From the NCBI GenBank assembly GCA_028554795.2, contig CM068842.1, positions 29,959,782 to 30,023,781 on the forward strand: DNA of 64,000 bases, written 5' to 3'. The translations under genes were made by a program, and so were the position numbers. Below, one piece after another: positions 48,319 to 61,310 of this stretch (positions are counted from its first letter, which is position 1; every line of letters starts with the position of its first letter). The notes under the pieces are model-generated. The model saw nothing but the letters and a program-made list of their open reading frames with translations, made no database searches and was not told where the DNA came from. This DNA is from Sinohyriopsis cumingii (taxonomy: Eukaryota; Mollusca; Bivalvia; Unionida; Unionidae).

Positions 48319-49748
48319 CTGCAAGAAATATGTACATCATTGGGGTTTAACAATTGGACACTGCTCCAAATCATGAGACTGCCGATCACTTTTTTAAAAA
48401 GTAGGTAAGTTTCAAAATCTTACAAATCTTGTGTTATTTACATGAATACAAATTCTACATGTATTTCTATCACTTATCAAAAATCCCCCATCACAACATG
48501 GGCATATTTTGGAATTCCGACCAAAGGTGTCTGTTCCAATCAAGAACAACACTTATTCAACCAAAAATGTGATTTTTTTTCACACAACAAAAAAGAAGAA
48601 AAAAGATGACAACCTCATCTGTCATAATGAGAAGTGGGGATGGCAGCCGACGAGAAACACACTTGTTTCTTTGGCCTATGGCGACTTCATGTGTCTGCTT
48701 TCTTGCCTCTGGTCCAAAGAAAGTAATTTGTAACTGCAATCTGTTCAAAACAATGACACCACTTAACTACAAGCATCTAAGTTTGACAAGGAAAACCAAT
48801 ATCCAAAGTGGAATGTGTTCTGAGTTATAGTACCACAAAACATAACAGTTAATTCATAATAATTTTAAGATATTATCTGAACAAATGAAAATAATTTTCT
48901 GCAATCTCCAGTTTCAAATTTTGAAACAATGGTTGTAATGCAAGCCTTAAAATTTAGGTTAAAACCATACTGCCTCCCAAAACCAATCTGACAAGCACAT
49001 ATTTGTTGCACATAAAAATATAAAATGACTGCCTTATTGCCCAAATCCACCCAGACTGTTTACTTCAGCCTCTGAAGTTTTTGGGAAACCTCCTTGGTGC
49101 CAGCTTAAAACAGTAATGATTCCACTCGGTGACATGATGGTTTTGAAAGCCAAACTTGCTTGCAATATTGTAAACATGACCCATGTTCTGGGGACTGCTT
49201 TCACTGGTTTTTGATTTGGTCCAATACACTTTAGGATGTAGAAGAGGTTTAAGGTCGGCACAAATTATCTGGTAATGACAACAGGATAGTGAAAGCACCT
49301 GTTCTACATTTATTTATGCCAAAACTTTAGATGATTCTGGTTGTGCTGTGTACAGTTACATATGCCAGAGATCTTTGATGGTTTGTTTACGTTTACGTGC
49401 ATGATGAACAAAAATGTTCAAGATCATTCTAGCTTCATTTCACATTATCACATCTGCCTGACTGGTACAGTTATCTGTTAACTACCAATTTTTCTTGATT
49501 CTGATGTACATTTTTGCAAAATATTTTTCAATATTCTTCATTCATAAGGTTGAGAAATAATCACACCAAGTATCCATTTCAATTTAGTTTTGGGTTTTTT
49601 TTGGCCAAGGAATACAGCTATAAATTCATGGAGCAATTACTTCTAACCACTAAAATCAATCCTTTCAGCAATCTACACAGTACATAAAAATCTAGATTTT
49701 ACCGTAAATACAACTTGAGATAACATATTAATAATGATGAAAAATTAC
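48319..49748 (-). other. Intron 2 of the TMEM132-family gene (about 1.43 kb)
   Basis: Bounded by donor AG|GTAATT and acceptor TTGCAG. It contains open frames on both strands around 48557-48830 that do not resemble TMEM132 and lack matching splice signals. Nothing else is recognisable in it. Confidence 0.8.
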
Positions 49749-50562
49749 CTCATGATAAAAACTTGAAGATTTGACCCCGGTTCTAATTTAATAGGAACTT
49801 CAAACTTGTCTCCAGGATGAAAGGTTTCCATTGGCACATCAAGTAAAATATCCTGATCCTTCCAAACATAATACTGCTCTTCATTTAGTGTTATGATTAA
49901 ATTTGAAATTAACTTTTTGGAATTCTCAATATCAATACTACTTGTCATAGCCCTTCCAGGAACAATCGAGTTGGATGCACTTGCACAGCGTGGATTTTGT
50001 TCAACTTCCAGAAAAGAGTAACTGACATTTACCAAAGAACCTTTCTGAGTCCACCACCTTTTAGGTAATTCTATGCTTACAACACAGGCATGGTCTTTTT
50101 CGTATAAAATACAAACATCCGTAAGCTCTTCCTCTCCATTGCGTACATAAACCTGAGCACACCAGGACTGGTGGGAACTTGTGTTTTCTTGCCACGATTT
50201 GCTCTTTTTTTTCCGAGGACTTGTATGTATTAGGACCTGTAAAACTGGCAGTTTTGGCGAAATATCCAACGACACAATATGGGCACTAACATCCATGTTA
50301 AACGTAAAGTTTGAATGTAACAGCGCATTAGTCCTATTCAAACCCTGATAACTGACCTCATCCAATAAACTCTGAGGAATTGTTTTGGTAACTTCGAATG
50401 GTCCATTACTGGCCTTTATCTTGTACATCTCTGTCAGATGATTGACAAAAAATGTTTCAACCCGAACATTGGGATCTGGCAGCTGATTCTTGTCATATGA
50501 TGGCTTAATGAAAAAAACATCCTGGGAGTTTTCCACAGAAATATCCAGACAAGCCACCAACC
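49749..50562 (-). CDS. TMEM132-family gene, exon 2 (main N-terminal ectodomain block)
   Basis: An 814-nt exon (2 + 270 codons + 2) bounded by acceptor TATTTAAG|GG and donor ATGAG|GTAATT. The protein aligns by eye with the conserved N-terminal region of TMEM132 proteins: DVFFIKPS, then VRVETFFVN, ASNGPFEVTKTIPQSLLD, LQVLIHTS, a tryptophan/cysteine segment (QSWCAQVYVRNG), and ACVVSIELPKRWW. The last motif matches the family's 'C-(V/L)-(A/V)-x-(L/I)-ELP-x-x-W' signature. It has candidate N-glycosylation sites NRT, NFT and NVS, fitting an extracellular domain. Family members are type I single-pass membrane proteins with Ig/cohesin-like ectodomains, proposed to act in neuronal adhesion and to link to actin regulators; that function is family knowledge, not visible here. 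The frame is intact with no stops. Which vertebrate paralogue it is closest to cannot be told; invertebrates usually have a single gene. Confidence 0.92.
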
Positions 50563-53500
50563 CTTAAATAGAAAAATTTATTATTTACATTAGATCAAAC
50601 TGAACTGAATTAGATCAGATTCATTATAAAAGCAATCAGACAATCAAAGACGCTCGACAGAAATTTTGCATTCCTTGTTATGACATATACCATGGATATT
50701 CACATACAAGCCAAGTCCAGCTGCAAACTGCATATACCTGGATCTGTTGTTGCAGAACGTGCCAGAAGATCAGGGCCTTTGTTGTTTGCAGTTTGACTCA
50801 ACTTATAAGTGAGTACAACTGATAAGTTGAAGGGCAGTTTATGGGGCAATCTGAAGAACACTGATAATGCATTTTAGAAAGAAATACTTATCTGACAAAA
50901 ACATTACCTGGATTATGTATTTGCAAGCTGTTCTGGCTACACTAAATTGTGAGGAACAAAAGTGAACTCTGTTATTGCAACAAATAAAAATAATATTCCA
51001 AACATGGACCACTTTATTTCTTCATGAAATCAAGTCGACAGTTTTGCAACTCCTTGGCCAGACCCTGAGAACTATCACTGAATATGTAGTTTGCTGGTGA
51101 GACAACTAATTTTAATTATGTCATACTTGCCTGTATTTATTTCACTGCTATCTCTTTACCTGTTGCTAGTCACAAGTCCATGTTGATTATTCTCTTCTCC
51201 AATTTGAAATTCACATACAATAACTAAAGGCACAGAATGATCCCAGCTTGAATCATTAGACAATTTCTGTAATCCGGAATATCATCACTCTTTGACTGAC
51301 TAAAACTGAAAGGACATCAGAGTGGGGAGGAAGGAGGTACTGAGATAACAACAGCAGGTAAGTATCACATGCATAAAATTAGTTTTACCACCACCCACAC
51401 CTCCCAAAAACTTCATTTTGATAGCAGTAATACATTACATACTACTGCGCTGCTGAATTTGCCAGCTCAGTGGGAGACTAAAGGTCAAAAGATAAGCTGT
51501 CAAAGTGAGCTTGCCACTGTTGTTGGTAGAATACTTTACTGCAGACTTATGGATGGCTTGACAACTTCTTGGGCTGACACAAATGGACCTAATGACTACC
51601 TAATGCTTTAATGCCCTGATACTGGTACAACACTGATCGATGGAAGAAGAAAGAGAAGGTGAGTAAGACTGCCAGAATGTAGCTTTCAACCAGATTAGCT
51701 AAAGAAGAATGATTAAGAAAGGCCCAATATGAAGCAAAACAATACTTTTCAAATTATAAGGCATGAATTTCACTCATCGCTGCATTTCTTTTAACACTGA
51801 AGATGGGGGACTGAAATCCCAAACTTTGGATATTTGTCTCCATTCTTTAGGGACTGCAGATGAAATGTGAAATCAATTGGGGTCCTTCAAAGAGATGCAT
51901 GGTCCTGGAGATGAAGCCAGTAATTCTCCTTTAATTTGGTAACAACCAACACATGGTCTGTGAGGTCTAGACTGGCAACTATTGGGGCATTGAGTAAAAC
52001 TCAACTTGGCAGGAATGGGTGCAACTTCCCAAGACCAATTCCCTCCCTCCTAGGGGAAGAAGGAGAGGACAACAGTCGTCCTCCTCTGGCCCCTCTAACC
52101 AACACATCATGTGAAAGATGGACAGAAGGGAGTTTTAAACTGGGTCATACAGTTCTGGTGGGGCCCCTGCTGAAAGCATTTAGGAGGGGACCATCAACAT
52201 TTAAGGATGGGAATATTTCTATGCTGGTTTAGCCTGGAACCGATGCTGTGGATCACTCAAATTACGTGAGGACACTGTAGGGGTTAGCCCTCTGAATAAC
52301 ATTAACACATCAAGCTGATCTTCATTCAATAACATTTTGCTGTGCAACAGCAAAGCCTTTAACGTCCCCAAGGCTGCAGAGATGGAGAAGCTTAATAGAC
52401 AGCACAGTGGACATAGTAAACCTTCAACAATCTATGCGAAGCAGCTGGAAACAAAGACTGCTTCTTCAATCCGACTGTCAACATGAGTGATCAGTGTCTT
52501 TAACCCACTGCCCATAGAGATTAACTGTCAAAAAAGAGAAACAGGGATGGCATAGATCAACTCAATCTAAACACAGCAACTAGCCATAGACCATGGTAAT
52601 TGGTGACAGAGCCATGGTACTTGAAGCACTGCTTGATGCCCAGCATTTAGCTGTAAAGCTGAAGAAAATGCAGAAATGAAAAATGCAACAGAACAAAACG
52701 TCTATGGGTAATACTTAGCCTAAAACCAATTTCTAAGCAAGAGATAAAAACAGCATTACTTCACGAGAGGTACAAAAGAGCCTAAAATTTAATGAAAAAG
52801 ATGAATAAATATATTTTATGCAAGGACTTGTTAAGAAAATATCAACTGCAACACAAAAATGAATACAACTGACTGTAGATATACCAAAAGACTAAAGACT
52901 GGATGAAAAATGTTGCAAACCCAACAGCAAATAAGAACTACATGAAATCCAAGAAGGAGGAGGACAATATTTTTATAAACACAAGCTGACTAAGGCATGA
53001 GACTTGAATCATGTTGTCTTTTATTCTAGATCTGTAATTACTAATTGGAAGAGGGAATAATCACCTTGGACTGGGGACTTGCACCAGGAATGGAGACATA
53101 AAATAAAAGCTTCCAATGTATTACTGCTACTAAACCGAGATTCATGAATGGTATTTTACTGGTCATCAAGTCTTGCTTAGCAAGCTTATATTAAAGCCCC
53201 AATTCTGCCATTTTTCCAATCTAACTAAAATCTGAAAGGAACAAACAGATTTGTCAAAAAAGTTGTGACATAAACCATTTGAAATAATCAAGATGTTAGA
53301 TGTAAATGATGTTCAAAGATTCAGTTCAGATTAAGAGGTGCCACATTTTAATTCAGTCTATGAAGTTGCTCATAATTCTATTCTTTTTCAGGAGTGCTCC
53401 AAAAATAGATATACATTTGAATTCCGTTAGTGATTAATCTAATAATAACATTTGTACTTCACCGACAAATTGATTCAAGAGAAAATGAAGAGATGCAGGC

Positions 53501-54559
53501 CCACTTTTTAAAAACAGATCTGGGAATAAAGAGCATGCATTTGATACAAAATAAGACACATATAAATATTGGAAATTAGCTGGGGTGCTGGAATACTTGG
53601 ATGGGCAAACATGAGCTGAAACGTGTAGATTTCCATATTAATTGGTAAGCAAACAACATGGACTTGTAAAAAAAACAACAATGTACGTTAGTTTATTCGC
53701 TTAAAAAAATAATTACTTGCGTATGTTAGGCCAAGTATTGCATCATATTAAATTCAAAATGAGAATAGCACATTACACAAGGATCACCTATAATATCAGA
53801 TAAAGTGTGGTGTTGGCTTCTTATATTTACAACAGTGATATCAAATCTTGAGTTCCAGCTTTCTAATGAAATTGCTTGACCCACAAATGTCACTGATTAA
53901 CACTGGATTAATTCATACACATGTGGAAAAAAAAATGGCTTGGTTTCTCTGCTGGAGGGAGAAATTACATGGCTCATCTGACGAAATGCTGATACCTGGT
54001 TTTATTGGAACCCAATGATGTTTAGGACCAATATCTTTCAAGATTCAGTATTATTCAGATGATTCTGCATATATGACATTTTACACATAATGGCATCATT
54101 GGCGCTTTAAATGAAACCAAGGGATTCATTTTCTTACATGTCTGTACTTTAAAACTTTATTTTCAAATGTCGAGACTGACAGCCTCTTCTGTTAGTTTTA
54201 AATATTTGGTATCTGTGGGAGCTTGAGTCTCCAAAGTAAAATGCAGGAGTCATTAACTTCCAATCCCTGATTTCAACTGAGACCACTCCACATGTGATCC
54301 TGACTATGGAAGCACATGTTCAAAAATAAATGACTGAAGACCAAATCTGAAAGCCATTTAGAAGTGTTTAGTGTTACTAGGAAAAACATGATGGAATTCT
54401 GCTTACAAGAAACTACTGGGAATGAAAATGGTGGCTGCATTAGGCAAAACACAATTCCTATTAATCACACACCATCTCCTATGGAGACGGGAGAGAAGGC
54501 AAGGTATATTTTATGACATAAAAGCGTCTGATTATCACATGACTTTCCCCTGCTGCGCG

Positions 54560-54573
54560 CCCCCCCCCCCCCC
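54560..54573 (+). repeat. Poly-C tract
   Basis: 14 C following GCTGCGCG. It is G-quadruplex capable on the minus strand, which is the TMEM132 sense strand. Confidence 0.9.
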
Positions 54574-54729
54574 GGACTATCTATAAACAGGTTACATTAA
54601 GGATAAAATTAAGTATTAAAAACTTGAATCAATAGGCCTGGTTTTCATTCAAAAAGGTCAGTTTGTGAGGTCTTTTAAATGTGTGCATAAGAGCCAGTAA
54701 ATAAGCCATTTAACCCTTAAACCAGATAC

Positions 54730-54830
54730 AGCTCTGTTATAACATGCTTCCCTATAATGTGATTCTGGATATAATACAGTAATGCTATGGACCCCATAAT
54801 CAAAATTATAAAATTTATAATAATAATAAA
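54730..54830. mobile_element. pogo-like MITE remnant
   Basis: GTTATAACATGCTTCCCTAT, CTATAATGTGATTCTGG and TGCTATGGACCCCATAATCA resemble the interior and right end of the MITE at 16712. Ends are not preserved. Confidence 0.4.
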
Positions 54831-55377
54831 ATTAAAAATCATTTGAAAGCTTTACATCACAACTACTGTACTTGATTACCAGAACGTATTTTTTTAGTCA
54901 CAGTTTAACTCTCATTAGCCACAACTGTATTCAATTTAAGATACATGTACTGTATTCCAAAGAGGCTATTGCACACACACAGAAACTACCCACGTCTCAA
55001 ATGATCCATAATTGTCCCTGGTCTGAATCACTGACTGATTCGGTTTAAGTACACAGGACCAATGAAGTTGCCTTTAGCACTGAAGCCAGCCCAGCAAATC
55101 AGAAAATTAATCTCTCTAACTACAGCTCACAGATTATACAGAAGACCAGCTTATTGTCAATCCTCATTTGCTGACACACGGACAGCAACAGATCATAGAC
55201 AGGATTATCGGTGGCATCTCTTTTGTACCAGCTACATCTTGCTGTAATCTGTTGTAGTCCATCAAAGAATAGATAGATACTCATTTGCATGATGTAGCTA
55301 TAAATAAGGTCCACTCAAGGAATTAAGTGTCATTTCTAGTGAAATCAGTTAAATTTAGAAGTTCAGTATTATCAGTA

Positions 55378-55700
55378 TTTCAATCTGATTAAAATCAGCT
55401 ATCCTATGTGAAGATCTAACAGTGACTGCTTCAGGGTCATGTTCTGGTGACTTTAAGCTTTTAACGTAAGGACTAATTTTATCAGGCAATCAGATGAAGT
55501 CTTATACCTGAGACTGAGCAATGTGGCTGAAGAGCATAAATGTGTGCCAAACACTTTCATTTGCTTTCAAATTTCTGAAAGCTTCCTTTTCATTGGCTAA
55601 TTCAAAGGTCACCAGAACATGACCCCTAAGCAGTTACCGTCCAATCTTTGCGTAGAACAGTAGAGATACACTGTATAATTTTAATCAGCCTGATCTGAAT
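55378..55700. repeat. Foldback repeat, arms about 75-90 bp
   Basis: GGGTCATGTTCTGGTGACTT on the left pairs with AAGGTCACCAGAACATGACC on the right. Further out, CTGATTAAAATCAGC pairs with TTTTAATCAGCCTGATC. The outer pairing is weaker. Confidence 0.65.
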
Positions 55701-55882
55701 TTGTGAGTGAATTAATACATTTAATCTAGCAATGGAGAGGTCCAGGAAAAGCAATCCTATGAATATGATTTTAAGGGATTCACGGAGGTAAAAACTGTCC
55801 TACTGGGTCATTTTAAATCATTTGACGATGTTCAGCACTAGATCAAAATTGATGAGGCCTGCCAAAAGAGAAAATTTAAATC

Positions 55883-56061
55883 TGCATGGCGGCCAGTATT
55901 AATGGTGGAGGGAGAACCCGGGAAGAACCACCGACACATGAGAAGCTACTGGAAAGCTTTCTCACATACCCACATTGGCCGAATCCTAGACTTGAAAACA
56001 TGCAGACTGAGATGATATGGCAGTGATCCGTAATGGAGAGCACTTTTGACCACTCGGGGCC
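55883..56061 (-). mobile_element. SINE, family B
   Basis: Minus strand: GGCCCCGAGTGGTCAAAAG head, then the AGAAAGCTTTCCAGTAGC body, and CTCCACCATTAATACTGG. The AAC tail is absent, so the 3' end is truncated. Confidence 0.7.
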
Positions 56062-56640
56062 AAAATAAAACAGATAAATAAAATGCTTAATAGATAATAA
56101 AAAGAAAGAAACTAACCTTGCATTGTTATCATTTATTCCTTTTTTCAACATGAGCATTAAAGAATAAAACATATCCACAAAATTCATATATGTAGCATAG
56201 GCTTCCGTAATGTAGCGTGTATCAATTATGTCCAGTAACACACGCCACACTGTTCACTGATGTGAACATTGAGAAACAAGTTGTGTATGGTTGTGCTCAA
56301 ATGTTTTAAACTTTTTCACTTAGGTCACATGTTCCAAGACTTAAGAAATGAAATAAATCTGTATTGTATTTGTGCTTGTTCCACACTGCACGGTGCAATA
56401 AAATAGATAAATAAAACGCTTAATTGATAATAAAAAGAAAGAACCTAAACCTGCATTATCATTTATTCCTTTTTTCAACATGAGCATTAAAGAATAAAAT
56501 ATATCCACGAAATCTGTATATGTAGCGCAGACTTCCAATAATGTAGCGTGTGTCAATTATGTCCAATAATACATGTCACATTGTTCATTGACGTGAACAT
56601 TGAGAAACAAATTGTACGTGGTTGAGCTCAAAGGTTTAAA
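56060..56640 (+). repeat. Tandem duplication, two units of about 250-270 bp
   Basis: AATAAAATGCTTAATAGATA at about 56078 recurs as AATAAAACGCTTAATTGATA at about 56410, and TATCATTTATTCCTTTTTTC recurs in both. Both end with GAACATTGAGAAACAA and a GGTTTAAAC-like end. Confidence 0.8.
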
Positions 56641-56689
56641 CATGTTATCCGACTGAAAACTGGATCCATCAAAAAAGAAGAAAATAATC

Positions 56690-57130
56690 AAATGATATCC
56701 TGAAGACGCCTTTCACGCATGACACGGTGTTAGGTGCAAAACAATCAAGATTGAATTATATCCAGGTCTACTGTTTACAGTATCTCGCAAATAAAATTTA
56801 TTATTTGAAAACAGATTCACTTGAGTGTAAGTGACAATCTTTTCACCAGCTAGGATTACTGTTTACCCGCAGACATCAATGTTCCTTTGTCTTAACTGAA
56901 CTACAGATGCCAAGCAAAGAGAAGCCCTGGTGGTTAATAAACTGGCAGCAAGCAGTAAACTCCTTCTTTGAACCTATCCACAGGACATCAAAAGACAAAA
57001 GGTTATTTTTATTACAAAGCAAGCCGATCTTAGAGCTGAACTTTAGTTAATTTTTGTTTGTAAAGGATATCAATACAAAGATTATTTAATTGCAAAGCAA
57101 GCCAACATCGGAAGCCAACTATGGATTCTT
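56690..57130 (+). repeat. Local duplication, uninterrupted copy
   Basis: Contains CACTTGAGTGTAAGTGACAA, CCAGGTCTACTGTTTACAG, ACTACAGATGCCAAGCAAAG and AGGATATCAATACAAAGATT, all repeated in order at 57400-59070. It preserves the empty site of the hAT-like insertion. Confidence 0.8.
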
Positions 57131-57646
57131 TGAAGTGAACCGATATTTTTTTCTTCAAAATATACAAAGACAGCCAAGATATGGAAGCAAACTTTGGTTC
57201 CTTTTCACCGGTAGTCACGGGAATTTTGATAATAAATTTAAACAATGGAACAAATTTTAAATTAACACAATATAGTGCTTCGTGCTCGGATGTCGATGAC
57301 CAAGCGTTGCCAAGAAAATTTGGAGAAAATAAAATCATGTGATGAATTCATGAAGGCCAGAATGAAAGCAAATGATTTCGCAAACAAGAGGGAAATAATC
57401 AACCAATATATTGAAGACAACTGCCATTCACGCACGACACGATGTTAGGTGCAAAATAACCAGGTCTACTGTATGACAGTATCTTGCAAATAAAAATCAG
57501 TACAGTATATTTGAAAAAACATTCACTTGAGTGTAAGTGACAATCTTTTCGCCAGTACGGGTTACAAAAGTATTATTACTATTTACCTGCAGGCATCAAT
57601 GCTCCTTTGCATTAATTATAGCTACAGATGCCAAGCACACAGAAGC

Positions 57647-58857
57647 ATATCTGCCAACCTTCCAGGCTCACAATTAGTGAAAATAAGGATAAAAAGTCGT
57701 GAATTTGGACAAGAATTCGTGAAAAATACCATGACAATAACTCCATCCACTCTGACCACTCCATCCACTCTGACCGTCAATACTACACTATATCAAGTTA
57801 GCAATATAAAACTAAAACACTAAATATATGCAGAAATATTTATTTATCAAGACATGATACTGTGGCAGACTTGAACTTCCTCAACTGCTTGATCGTAAAT
57901 TTGTTTTCTAAACAGTTCATACTTCTTGCCAGCTGGTTGATCTTGGTGACTAAAATTACTGACAAATTTTCTGCAGCTCAGGAGGCCCTAAAGTCTTATT
58001 TTTCCTCACTAGAGAAAATACACTTTCACTTGCACTGTTGCTGTGAGGAATACACAGGAGCTGCAGCACTTTTGGTCCTTCCACATGAAAATTTGGAATC
58101 GATTTTCGAGTCCGGCAACATTTGTCAGAACAAATGTTTAGCATGGTCTCCAGCTGATAAAGGTAGCTTGTGTTCGACAAGAAAACTCACAAATAATGCT
58201 TCAGCATTGGTAGCCTGCATTTCTTCTGCCAATTGTTTAAAATATTCCGGAGCTGAAATCTGCGAATTCTTAATTTTCCCAACTTCTACGTCTTTTTCAC
58301 AACCGACGTACTTGCTCACATCGTCTCTGTGATGGCACACTGAGTGCAAAAAGCATGATGAATATCAATGTTTAATGGCAAAATGCACTGCCAATTTTTG
58401 ATATATTCCAAATTAAACTTCACTTTTTGAGAAATACATTTATTTTTTCTTGGTGGTGAAGACATTTTCAAAATCGTACATGCGATGCTGAACCGTAACT
58501 CAAATCAGTGTTGGTGATGCATGCGCAGAGCAAAATTCCGGTTAGGCCCCAGTTTCTCTCAAACGCATTTGTAAAACTATTCTTATACATATAGATTAAA
58601 ATAGGCTAAAATGCTTGCTACCGGGCCAACTGTACTAATCGGCTGTAGATCTATTAATATCGCGACCAGCAGTACCGGACCGTTTCGGCAACTGCGAATA
58701 TCACGACTAGCGCTTAACGGGAAATCGGTTATTTTATTAAAGATTTAAAATAATTGAGGATTGGAGAATTCGTGAATTTTTGGCTTGCGGAGTGAATTCG
58801 TGAATCGCTGAAAAAGTCGTGAAATTCACACCAAATTCGTGAGGGTTGGCAGCTATG
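57647..58857 (-). mobile_element. hAT-like element with internal deletion (about 1.2 kb)
   Basis: The left end ATATCTGCCAACCTTC and reverse-complemented right end CATAGCTGCCAACCCTC are inverted repeats. CAGAAGC flanks both sides (57640-57646 and 58858-58864), fitting a decayed 8-bp hAT duplication. The duplicated segment at 56900 shows the same place uninterrupted (CAAAGAGAAGCCCTGG). The inside has subterminal GAATTCGTGAA repeats and a broken minus-strand transposase. Confidence 0.82.
57940..58480 (-). pseudogene. hAT-like transposase with ends joined by deletion
   Basis: Minus-strand fragments start MSSPPRKNKCISQKVKFNLE, with a BED-finger-like HAFCTQCAITE, then after a frame change HHRDDVSKYVGCEKDVEVGK. 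The next block, YFKQLAEEMQATNAEALFVS and FLVEHKLPLSAGDHAKHLF, matches the 'FLxEHNLPLSxADH' region of ZMYM/hAT-like transposases. It is followed by the C-terminal dimerisation motif VLQLLCIPHSNSASESVFSL-VRK. The whole catalytic core between these is absent. Confidence 0.8.
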
Positions 58858-59287
58858 CAGAAGCCATGGTGGTGAATAAACACAACTGGCAGCCAGCAAT
58901 AAACTTCTTTGAACTTACCCACAGGACATTAAAGACAAATGTTATTTTTATTACAAAGCAATCTTACCTCGGAAGCCGACTTGGGATTCTAAAGCCATTT
59001 TTTTTAAAGGATATCAATACAAAGTTTATTTTATTGCAAAGCAAGCTGACATCAGAAGCCTACTATCATGCAGTACCAAAATATATCAATATCAATCAGT
59101 ACCGAAATTTTTGGTACAGAACACTATCAACAGTTATGGACCCCAACTACCACACTGTTATGGGGGGAAAGCTGTTTCTAAAATGCTAATTACAACAAAT
59201 CATCTAATAATAGTTTTTGTTCAAAATTTTAAAAATCGGTACACTGCAATCACTTACTTGACTAATGCTAGTAAATATGTGATTCCT

Positions 59288-59881
59288 TTAACTCATTAAC
59301 CCCTGGAGGTTTTTGTCGTTTTCACCTGAAATGCGAGTAGGAAACACATTTTGGGAGCTATTTCTAAATACATCCTAATACATCGATTTCCATTAGCCTA
59401 ACGCCTAGTTGTGTTAGAAACATCTTTTTCCATTGATTCTTTTGCTCGCGCATGAGCAGAACAGTTAAAGTTGGAGTTCTTTTTTCGTTTCTTTTTTGCT
59501 TACCGGACTTATCATTTTCAAAATGCCCACCTTACCCTACTTTTTTCAAAGGTTCACCTGTCCATGTGCAGTTCAGACCGGTCTGCCTTAGATCTGAGGC
59601 CAAAAAGTCTAAAATCTGGACACAAAATAGGATTCCAACCATGGGCGAATTTTGGGTGGAAAAAAAAAAAAAACGGGTCCAAAATATTTGGTTTTTCCCT
59701 CTGTATTCAGTAGTGCAACTAAAACATCCAGATTATTTGTATCATTGTAGAGCTACATCTGTCTACCTTTCTATAATACCATCCTCTTTAGTGTACCATA
59801 GATGACCTTGACACTAGAGAGTTCAGCAGTAGGCTACTACCTCCTGCCGCGTAAATGTGGCGCCAGGGTTTAGTGAGTTGA
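59288..59881 (+). mobile_element. TTAA-flanked MITE, copy 5 (full, 594 bp)
   Basis: Starts TTAACTCATTAACCCCTGG. The right end GCCAGGGTTTAGTGAGTTGA is slightly decayed. In intron 1 of the TMEM132 gene. Confidence 0.87.
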
Positions 59882-60993
59882 TTAACAAAATGTTGTTCAA
59901 TACAAAATAAAAGTTGCTTACATCTACATTTTTTTAAAGATCTGTCATGATTACTTTCTTTGTATTTCAAAATATCAGCTGGACAAAATCTCAAATTAAT
60001 GTGAATATAGCTATGTTGCATGACTGAAAACATTTTAGCAAAATTATCCCCATTCCTTATTGAAACAGAAGGACTTGAAAATTCCACTCTTCTGCTATGT
60101 TTACAAGTGGTAGCTGAAGAACGGCAATTCACAATTTCAAGATGCTTATTCAAATAGGCTTCTGGTAAAACTGAAGTAGGGCTAGTAAAAGTCACCTACC
60201 CTACTGGACATGTAAGCAAGATGTTTTAAGCCCTGACCACAGGAATCTGATGTTTTATCATTAAAGTAAGACAAAATCTCTGACAACATGAAATCACCTT
60301 ATTGGTACCATAAATGAACACAAAGAGTGCAAGTGTGACCCCAACCATCCGCTCTGTTCAACTTTTCTCACACATCTTTTATCGCTTCAGATTCACAAGA
60401 AGACTGAAATCTACACATATCCATTCAAAAGACACTGACATACCAACCCATAACTCTTGAACAACCATGGCATGAATCCAATGTAGCAAAATAACCTTTA
60501 TTTTCACCATTATCACAAACCCTTTCTAGCAAAATGCATCAGACTGAAGTAGCCCATTTCTACCACGGGCTGAACAACATCATGAAAGTAATTTCACAAG
60601 ATAAAATGTTTAACTTGCTTTTTATTTCAGATTGTTTCATTTGATAATTTGATATAAATTTCCAGAACAAAAATATGTAGCTAAAAGTTTGGATAGTAGA
60701 AGTGACGGTTGATGACATCATCACACATCAAATATTAAAGCCTAGATGGATGCTGAACCCCGTAGATTTAAAAATATGTTTGATCTACTGTCTAGAAGTT
60801 GCTACCTGGTAAGATCATCTGTTGTGTGTATTGCGGTTTTTCCATAACAGAATATAACAGTGAAGAAGATTTGATACTTGTATGAGAGATGTACTATTTA
60901 TTATCATGATGATTATGATAGAGACAAAAAAACAATAGGAAAGGAAACAAACTGATAGTTTATACCACTGAATAACCATTGATGATGATGGTA

Positions 60994-61020
60994 TGTGGGT
61001 GTGGGTGTGTGTGTGTGTGT
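60994..61020 (+). repeat. GT-rich microsatellite
   Basis: GTGTGGGTGTGTGTGTGTGT followed by CAGACAGAGAGAGACAGACA. Confidence 0.85.
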
Positions 61021-61310
61021 CAGACAGAGAGAGACAGACAGATGAAGCAGGTCAAACAAAATACTAAAATTATCAGGACTAATGTGTCTACAATGAGAGG
61101 ACATTCTGAATGATATCAGCAACTGTATGTATATATGTATGTATGCATGCAGGTATGTATGTGCAGAGTGAGAGCATTTTTTTTACAACTTTTGAAAATA
61201 GTAGTAATATAATACTGTAAATAAAATTTTCATGATGCATTCATTATTCTGAGCAAATTCAGCTAACCAAAAGGGATTACTGCTGACTTACACCACTTAT
61301 GTGAGGTTGT

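Larger units (their letters stand above)
57400..59070 (+). repeat. Local duplication, copy split by the hAT-like element
   Basis: CACTTGAGTGTAAGTGACAA recurs near 57522 and GCTACAGATGCCAAGCACAC near 57621. After the element, CAGAAGCCATGGTGG and CCACAGGACATTAAAGAC follow, then GGATATCAATACAAAGTTTA near 59009. Confidence 0.8.

Noticed and set aside
48557..48830. Overlapping open frames on both strands in intron 2
   Set aside because: No family resemblance, no matched splice signals, and it lies between two confidently joined exons.
51936..52232. 98-codon plus-strand open frame, locally GC-richer
   Set aside because: No motif, no splice or transposon context that I can identify.
57862..58332. 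156-codon plus-strand open frame
   Set aside because: Antisense of the hAT-like transposase fragments, which are recognisable on the minus strand.
59880..60195. Minus-strand open frame running out of a MITE
   Set aside because: It begins outside and ends inside the MITE with no splice sites or family match.
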